A DNA stretch of 64,000 nucleotides from Balanoglossus misakiensis (Eukaryota; Hemichordata): the NCBI GenBank assembly GCA_040954595.2, contig CM082598.2, positions 9,734,001 through 9,798,000 on the forward strand, given 5' to 3'. Numbering within the stretch: position 1 is the stretch's first letter; every line of letters starts with the position of its first letter. The notes under the pieces were generated by a model, which did not search any database, was not told the origin of the DNA, and saw only the letters and a program-made list of their open reading frames with translations. The translations under genes and the position numbers were made by a program. This document shows, in pieces, positions 51,201 through 60,200 of the stretch.

Positions 51201-54200
51201 TGTGATGTCTACCGTAATCACTCTATCAGTTCAACCACTCCATTAATTCAACCACCCACTATTCTTTGGAAAATTAATTATTTTATAACCTTCAATTGTT
51301 TGACCACTGATTAAATGCATGTGTTGATATTGTGTATTTTTCATGAAAATATCTGCAACTTTGACCTTCCAAGGTATTCAGAACTCACTGATTTTATTCT
51401 GGCTGACCTTAAACAGTTCAATTATATCATAAATATCACCTAAACTACATGCTGATAGTGCATACAGTGCATGCCATGCAAACATGCCCCCCTGAAAAAT
51501 TATTCAAGCACTTTGAGTGGCCTTTTTTTGTTGTTATTTTTATTCTTTTAGTTTGTCTTTTCACGAATCATATTTATTTTTTTCTGGTCGAACTGATGGA
51601 GTGATTACGGTATGTTTGGTTTTGTTCAATAGAATACAATTGTTATGAATTAAAACCTAGTGTATTTATATCATTGCATTGCCCAGGTTACACTGACTGT
51701 TAAAGTCAGCAGAGCTCTTTTGACCAACAGGTCACTTGTTTATTTATAAGACCAAATTTCATATCAAAGTTGAGATGGCAGAGAATACTATATTTCATTG
51801 ACACTATAACTGTTATAATGAACACAGGTCAGTATGTGTGTAGAAGTGCACCAGTCAGTAGCCAAGAAATCACGTCAGTTCCTTGATGAACTTTCGAGAC
51901 ATGTCTACATCACTCCAACTGCATATCTGGAACTGCTTGGTATCTTCTCCAACCTGATTGGCATGAAGAAAACAGAGTTAAAGACTGCCAGGAACAGAAT
52001 GAAAACTGGATTAGACAAGGTAATTAATGTCTCTTCATTTATATGCAATTCACAATCTGTGGAACTATTACCAGGTTCACACAGGGTAAAATTTGAGACA
52101 CTATTTGCCTATATGGTAAACACAGAGCATTAATCCTTTGAGTCGCCGGTGTCCACACACACAGAGTTTATGTATAGGCGCTGAGGCTCGGCCCTATAGA
52201 CAATGGGGGGCAGAGAGGTGTTAATCCTTACACCGGCTCAGGTTTGGCCAGCAAAGCCATCTCAAATCTGAGCCGTTTCAGGACCACTTACACCGTCCAC
52301 ACACAATTTTTTTAGGACGGTTTCTAATTTGAGACGCTTCAGAACCGTCTTAATGGTGCCTGTGTGACCACCATATTAAACTGTTCACCCATAATAATTT
52401 ACGCCAGTATTTGATCTGATTGAAACGTTTCAGAACCGTCTTAATGGTTCCTGTGTGACCCCCATATATGAAACAAAGTCACCCGGGATTAGTCCCCAAA
52501 GAAACTCAGCAAGTTAAATCCCTGATAAGTTTTTAGGTCCCATTAATTAATGTCACCAGTCATAGCTCAAGAATTTAGTTCTAAAGATCACCAAAACTGA
52601 TATAAGACTTATCGTGATAAATAGAATGAAAAATCGCCCATTTCATTTTGAAGCCACCATATTTACATTTGGCCTAATTCATTGTCTTTGTCTGTCTCTT
52701 TATGTGTCTGTCTGTTCAGGGGCTGACTGAAAGAAGTTGCTTGTCCTATGTGTTTGTACAGACAATTTTTGGTCAAAACTAAAAATTTTCTAGCACCATT
52801 TGTAAGACTACCATGACACATGGCAGTTTATTGGGCATGTTCCTTGTTAATTTTTTTACATTCCATATTTCCATGATTAGATCATATCTGCTTGCAATGT
52901 CACCAGTAATTTTTATTCTAGTGTATCCCTATTTCTGCGTAATCCTCAAATGGGACCACAGTGTCCTTGATGCTATTTTTTTCTTTTGTTATATCAAAAT
53001 GAATCACGATATTGATTTCCTGAAAACAATGCTTTATGCCAATTTACCAAATCGAGCAGGTGCGAAAATGACTTTACAGTGAACTGTGTGTTGCTGCTGT
53101 AGTAATTCCATCACGTGCCGAACCTACTGTCAATAATGGGTATGTCCACCCCTTCTCCTGATGACCTCTCGCAGGCGCTTCGGCATAGTATCGACGAGTT
53201 TCCGACACATATTTTGCTGAAATTGTTCCCACGATATCACTATGCGGTTAAAAAGGTCGTCGATGCTGTGAATTGGACGGGAATGAACGTCCAAGTCGAT
53301 TAACTCCCACAGGTTCTCAATGGGGCTCAAATCTGGAGACTGGGCTGGCCACTCCAACGTAGTAAAATTATCAAAAGGATAGCCGTAATCCTGGGAATTT
53401 TGTAGAAATGATTTCACATCCAAGGCAGTATGTACGGGGGCATTATCCTGTTGGAACACAAAATCGGGCCCGACGAGTCTCAAAGCCGATGGTAGCATTT
53501 CGTTTTGTAGTACGTCTAAGTACTTCCAGCGATTCATGGTGTTCTCGACTCGAACGAGTGAACCAACACCTGCAGCCGAGAAACACCCCCAAACCATGAC
53601 ACTGCCACCACCAAACTTTACTGTGGGACTGATACAGTCAATTTCGTACTCTTCGCCGGGTCGCCTTCTAACGAAAACTCTCCCTCGGCTCCTAAACACG
53701 GTGAACTTGGACCTGTCCGACCAAACAACCCGGGACCACTGAACAGGTGTCCAGTTCACATAACGCCGGGCGAAACGTAGTCGCGCTGCGATATGCCGGG
53801 GTTGTAATTTCGGTTTTTTCTTGGCCACACATCCATGGAGTCTGGCTCCTCTATACAATCGGGATTTGATGGTGCTCATACTCAAAAGTTTCCCGGTGTC
53901 CTCATGAAACTTAGCGCGGAGGTCACGGGCCGTCTTAAATCTGTCCGTCAGGCTTGATCGTATTAACATTCGGTCTTCCCGTTCCGTTGTTCGCCTTGGC
54001 CGTCCAGATCGGTGTAAATTGTCCGTGCTACCATTTTGAGCAAGTTTCCGAATGTTGTACCTGACGCTGCCTTCGGTGATTCCAAGCTACCTTGCGATTT
54101 CCCTGTTCCTCAAACCTTGCCTATGCAGTGCCTCAATTTGACCTTTCACAAATTCAGGAAGTTCGCGAACTTTGGGCATGATTTCATTGATTCAATGTTT

Positions 54201-57200
54201 ACAAACAAAAATTATGCAGCAACCTCCGACGACCTCGATCAGAATATTCATAAGCAAGTCTGGCAGATTTTCCCGCCCCCAAATTTAATCGGAATTATAT
54301 TTAAAAGCTCTGATTGGTGGAGATTTAAATATGAATATAGAGGGAAATTAGCCACAGAAACAATGACGCGAAAAGTTAATGAGATGCAAATGATATGTTA
54401 ATGAGTATACCGCCATTGCAACAACCATAGGAATTGTCACTGGCCGGAAAACTCGCCGCGTATGCAGTCATATTCAGCGCGGCAACACATCTGTGTTGAC
54501 TAAAATGGGTTAAACCTTCCGTAGGTTATTTATTTTCGGAAATAAGTTACAGCCGATCGATTTTGTGAGTAATTTTTCATGTCAAATGTACATTTTCAAG
54601 GTGCGTAAATACTTATTGGCGGGTCTGTACATGTTTCTCTCTCTTCTCATTATAGTTGTTGAGTACGGCTGAAGAAGTTGATAAGTTACAGAAAGAGTTA
54701 GAAACAATGAAACCCATGTTGGAAGAGGCAGCAAAAGAGACAGAACAGACCATGGAAAAGATTGCTAAAGACACAGTGAGTGAATGATCCCCATTTGTTT
54801 ACAAGTATGCACAACTGTGACAGTTTCATAAAAGTCATAGACTTGCCACACTCGCTGTGCCTTGCATTCTCTGTACAGAGATTGTAGCTAACCTAGCTAG
54901 GGAGTCTGACTGGCCGCACTAGAGTGGCTGCCGGTCAACCCTCCTAGCTAGATTAGAATTATCCAATGCTACAATCTCTGTACGGAGAATGTTTGCCTTG
55001 TTGTGTGCACCTCGCAGGCACAATGGGCCTACATTCAAAGGCTGAACGGATGCGCTGCCAGACATGTAGCGACTGTCTGTTCTGGACATGAATATTCATA
55101 AGTCAAAAGATACATCCATATTCAGGTACTAGGTATGATGAATGAATGAATGCATGAATGAATGAATAAATGAACTAGACTCCTCGCTATGATTGTTTGA
55201 ATATGGTCTCTGATTCAGTGAGTGTAAAAAAAAATTCTGATTGGCAGATGCCTAGAGTTCTTTATAAAGTTCCTGGATCAGGAGAAATCTCTGCCAGGTT
55301 GCTTGCCAGAATGTCCAGACCCTGAGATTTGGTGCGGCGCGTCTCTGGAGGAGGCGCGCGTGTTCTGCGGAATCTCAAGGTCTCTGCTAGACTTATACCA
55401 GTATATCATACAATGCATTCTACAGCAAGTTGAAAAAAAACACACATCACAAAATATCACAGCTTCTGGTGATCAAACCATATTGCAGAGTGAACTAATG
55501 GTGTTACTTTGACATTGTTTGTTTAGATTGTTGCTGAAGAAACACAAAAAGTTGTACAGAAGGAAGAAAGTGAAGCAGCAGCCAAAGCTAGAGAAACTCA
55601 AGCCATCGCTGATGATGCACAGAGAGATCTCAATGAAGCTCTACCAGCATTAGATGCAGCTTTGGCCAGTCTGAAATCACTGAACAAAAATGATGTCATA
55701 GAAGTAAGTCATTAAAGCCCCTATACATGTAGCTGCTAAATTTCACATTTTTTTCCATAGTAAAATACTTCAAATATATTACCTATCCTCTAAAATCCTC
55801 ATCATTAAGCCATATTACTTGCATAAATTTGCATCACTTTATCATCTCTTGGTAACGCATACCACGATAGCCGAGTACTGTTTGTATGGAAGCTGATTAA
55901 ATTGGTGTGGCACCTTTTGAATACATAGCGTGTTCAAATTGCAACATGCAGTCACAATTGGGCATCGATAAGGTGTTCATGTACATGTATACCCCTATCA
56001 GTAAGCTTATTTAGCTGGACCAATTTAAGTTGGAAATATAACCATGAAAACAATGCAAAAAGTGGCAGCTCTAGAGGCTTTAAATCTTCACCATAGAGTA
56101 GAAGTCAATGAAAAAAATTCATGGAGTTATCGGACAAAAATGATGATGCCAGTCTAAAAAAATACATCCTTTAATCTAAAATTACTATTTACTTTGTACA
56201 TTGAAGAAAGTCATTGAATGAGTCATTAAGGATGTGCGCGCAGAATATAAACTGGCAAACAGCGCGAACTTGTGCACATGTGTGTCTTCCCATAGGCTTA
56301 CATTGAGATTGCTAGAAAACTCACTTCTACTATAATAATTTCTCATTTTCACCAATAGCCCCAGTCATGTGAAAATACATGTATATTAATTGGTCAAATA
56401 AAATTGTATGGTCACCACGATCTAATTTTAGATAAGAAATGTTTTTCCCATACACAAACCACTGGCGGAAAAATGCTAACTCAGCTGTTTTTGTCAATTA
56501 TCAACTAAATTCAAGGCCTTGTATTTAAAAAACAAGCGCGGTGACCCCATATATTTTATTACAGATTTTTATTATGCTTACAAAGGAGAAACCAAAGACC
56601 CACAATTTAAAACAAAAAGATGTTTTTTTTTTATTTTACTGGTCGTACATCCTTAAAATGGTTATTGCAAGCCATGATGTCATTGAAGTACGTGTATGTC
56701 AGTCAGTCCAGTATTGAACAATGTGATGTCATTATTACAATCCACTGACTTTATATCATTAAAGAGGATGTTACTGATTAGTAAGTCATTGAGCCTGTAA
56801 GTGAACAAAACTAATGTCATTGAAGCAAATTCCAGGCACAACAAGTATTAACTTGCTATTCTGTAGTCTTGTCACATTGAAACCAAAATAAATCATAAAC
56901 TAGAGAGAAATTGTTTTATAAAAATTTTCACCTTATTCTGTAGTCAATCTGAAAATTTTAAGCAAAACATTATTTATGAAAAAAATCTGGATGATTTTGA
57001 ATTTGTTTTCATGAATCATGTTACTGAATATAAGCATTTAATTATTAAATATAATGTGTTTAACCATGTTATTGTATAGGTACGTGCCATGCAAAGACCG
57101 CCCAATGGTGTACGCCTTGTTATTGAAGCTGTGAGTATCATGAAAGGTGTCAAACCCAAAAAAGTTGCTGGTGATAAACCTGGTGAGAAGAAAGATGACT

Positions 57201-60200
57201 ATTGGGAACCTGGTAAAGCTCTCTTACAGGATCCGGGAAAGTTTTTGGAAAGTCTGTTTAAGTATGATAAGGTATAGTATGACCAATTATTATACATCTG
57301 GCACCGAGAATAGTAGAATTTTAGTGCTAATGTCCTCATGCATACTTTGTATTTTCATAATAACCTCATATTACAAAGGGATGCCCTCTCTTTACAATGT
57401 CGTTTCAATGTCTATGTGTCTGTCAGTTGACACAAAATGGCAAGAACTTGTTACATTTCATGGGTGAGACTTGCATATCAATGAAGTAATCAAAACTGAT
57501 TTTTAGAACTGCTGTCACTTGTGTCAGCCGAGCTGTAGCAGTAGGTTGATAAGTGTCCGTCCGTCGTCTGTCGTCCATCAGCTTTTGGTATTTCAATCTT
57601 CTTCTTTAAAACAACTTGGCATATTTAGCTGAAATTTGGTTGGAATGTGTGTTACGGTGCCCTTACCTGATTTTGTTAATTTGGATTTGATGGGGTCATG
57701 AATATGCAGATTAGATATAAAAATAGAATTTTTGGTCAAAAATCTTCTTCTCCATAACTACGTGTACGATGGAGCTGAAATTTGGTAGGAATGTGTGTTA
57801 TGGTGCCCCTACCTGATTTTGTTAATTTGGATATGATGGGGTCATAAATATGCAAATTAGATCTAAAAATAGAATTTTTGGTAAAAAATCTTCTCCCTAA
57901 CTACACGTACGATGGAGTTGAAATGTGGTAGGAATGTGTGTTATGGTGTCCCTACCTGATTTTTAGGTCCCATTGGTATGTACCAGAGTTTCCGGTTACG
58001 CAAAAATGTGCGTAATACACGCAATGGAAAATTTCTATACGCATATTGAACCGACAAGTGCGTCTGGCGTACGCAATGAAATTGACTCTGTTTTCGCCAT
58101 TGAAAGTTCGAGCTAACAAAAGACTCATCAAACGACCGACAAACTAGACAGCACCTTGTGCACGCTTACATGTTTTGAATAAAATTGCAACATTCCAAAC
58201 CATTTGCGCAGACGCTTGACCATGATAAAATGCAACAATTTTCGTTTAGCGCGCGTTCCAATCATCATGCCATGCGTCACGTACGTGTAATATCGATCAA
58301 CATGGCGGCAAAACAGTCAACTTTATTTTCATTTAAATTTACGTCGAAATCCTCTACTGATAATGGAAAGAAAGCCACTGAAATCGATGATTCGGAACAC
58401 CAAGAGTCAGTGGGGGATGCCCCACCAGTGAAAAAAATGCGAGAGAATGCAAAGACTGGCCACACAGAATTCAAAGATCAGTGGCTCGCCGAGTACATTT
58501 GTGTATCCGTGGTTACGGCACGACGTCGACGAAAGCGGCGGAAAAAAAGACACTCGTGCTTTTCTGTAAAGTTTGTGAAAAATATGGCAAAAAGAATGCT
58601 TTCATGCATGGTTCTCGTGATCTTCAAAAATCGGCCATCAAACGGCATATGCAAGGCACTGATCATAGAGAAGCGACGTCATTTGTCTGTAAACGTAAAA
58701 TCACGTCAAAAGCTGTTTGGTCTGTTTAGAATACTTTTTGGTTACAATGTGTGCCATTTGAAGTGTTTTGCATTATTTTGCAACAGTCTGCTAATGGTGT
58801 GATATGAATACATTGTACGCATTTAAATCACCTTCGTACGCATTTTTATTGACCTCTTGCGTATGGCATACGCTTGGGGAAAAAAACTACCGGAAACTCT
58901 GTGTACCATGGGACCTTATGGGATCGGTTGCTCTGTATGTATGTATGTATATATGGATGGATGGATGGATGTCTGTATGTCCGTCCACATCAAAAACTTG
59001 AAAACCGCTGCTCGTACGACCTCGATATTTGGTGTGTAGATGCAGGCCGGTCTGTAAATGGGAGTTTGTTCAAATGAAGTTGCCATTGACAAAAATATGC
59101 AAATTAGCTGGGAAAATGTGAAATTGGTCAAAACTCAAAAGCTCGACAATCACTGGTCAGATTGATTTGAAAATTGGTTTGCATGTACCTTATGTCTACC
59201 TCAAACAGTCCTGTATGTTTTGAGCTAATATAATCGATTTTCTATTTTTTATGCATTTGTTTGTATTTTTCCACGTTATCGGTAAAAAAATCTTCATTTC
59301 TCATTTTCTGAAAGTGATGGGCCTATTTCTTTGAAATTTAGTATGAAGCTTCCTAAAGGTTGTCTTTGTAATCATAGTTTTGTTCAAATTGTTGCAAAAT
59401 TTGCATATTTATGATTTTGAGCAATTTTTGCCAGTTTTGGTCAATGTTTTTTCTCTTTAAAACCGCATGCCAGATTGCTTTGTAATTTGGTAGGCATGTT
59501 CCTAGGGGTAACCTAAATAATATGTTGTTAAAAAAATGTGATATTTGCATAAACGTGTTATTGGGGAAATTTTTCCCAATTTTTGTCAAAAATTGTTTTC
59601 TCTGAAACCGCTTGTCACATTGCATTGAACTTTGGCAGGCATGTTCCTCGTAGTGATTGAAGTAAGATATTGTACAATTTTGGTGATACTTGCATATTTG
59701 TGTTTTTGCCACTTTTGAACAAATATTTTCTGTGAAACTGCTTGTTGGATTGCTTTGAAATTTGTTTTTTCTCTGATTGCTTTGAAATTTAGGATACAAT
59801 TTCATAACACATACATGTTTATGTGCAACTTTTATTCAATTCTGATATCAGAAATATTCAATATTTAGCGATTGTTTTGTAAGTTTCTTTGTTTTTGGTT
59901 AGCAAATCTTCTCTTAAACCAATTGTCCAGTTGTTCTGAAAGTTACTGTTTACAGGGAGTTGTTACCCCCAACTTAAACATGTTTACATAACTTTAATAG
60001 GCCAGCTGTTACAGAGACCACCAGCTATTAAAATTTTAATTACCAGTGGCAGGTCAGTGAGCATCTCTGTGTGTCTGTGTATGTGTCTGTCTGTTCAGGG
60101 GCTGAAAGTCAGCAGAGCTCTTTTGACCAATAGGTCACTTGTTTTCTTTCTTCTGATAATGGTTATGTTGGCTTACTCACAGAATTGGAAAACTGCCGCC

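Larger units (their letters stand above)
57498..60144 (+). repeat. Repeat Q, copy 3 (mosaic, expanded)
   Basis: Left header and ~146-bp units as in copies 1 and 2 (57498-57965). The common end GTCAGCAGAGCTCTTTTGAC is at 60108-60127. Between lie a hAT-like element and a different set of tandem units. Confidence 0.65.
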
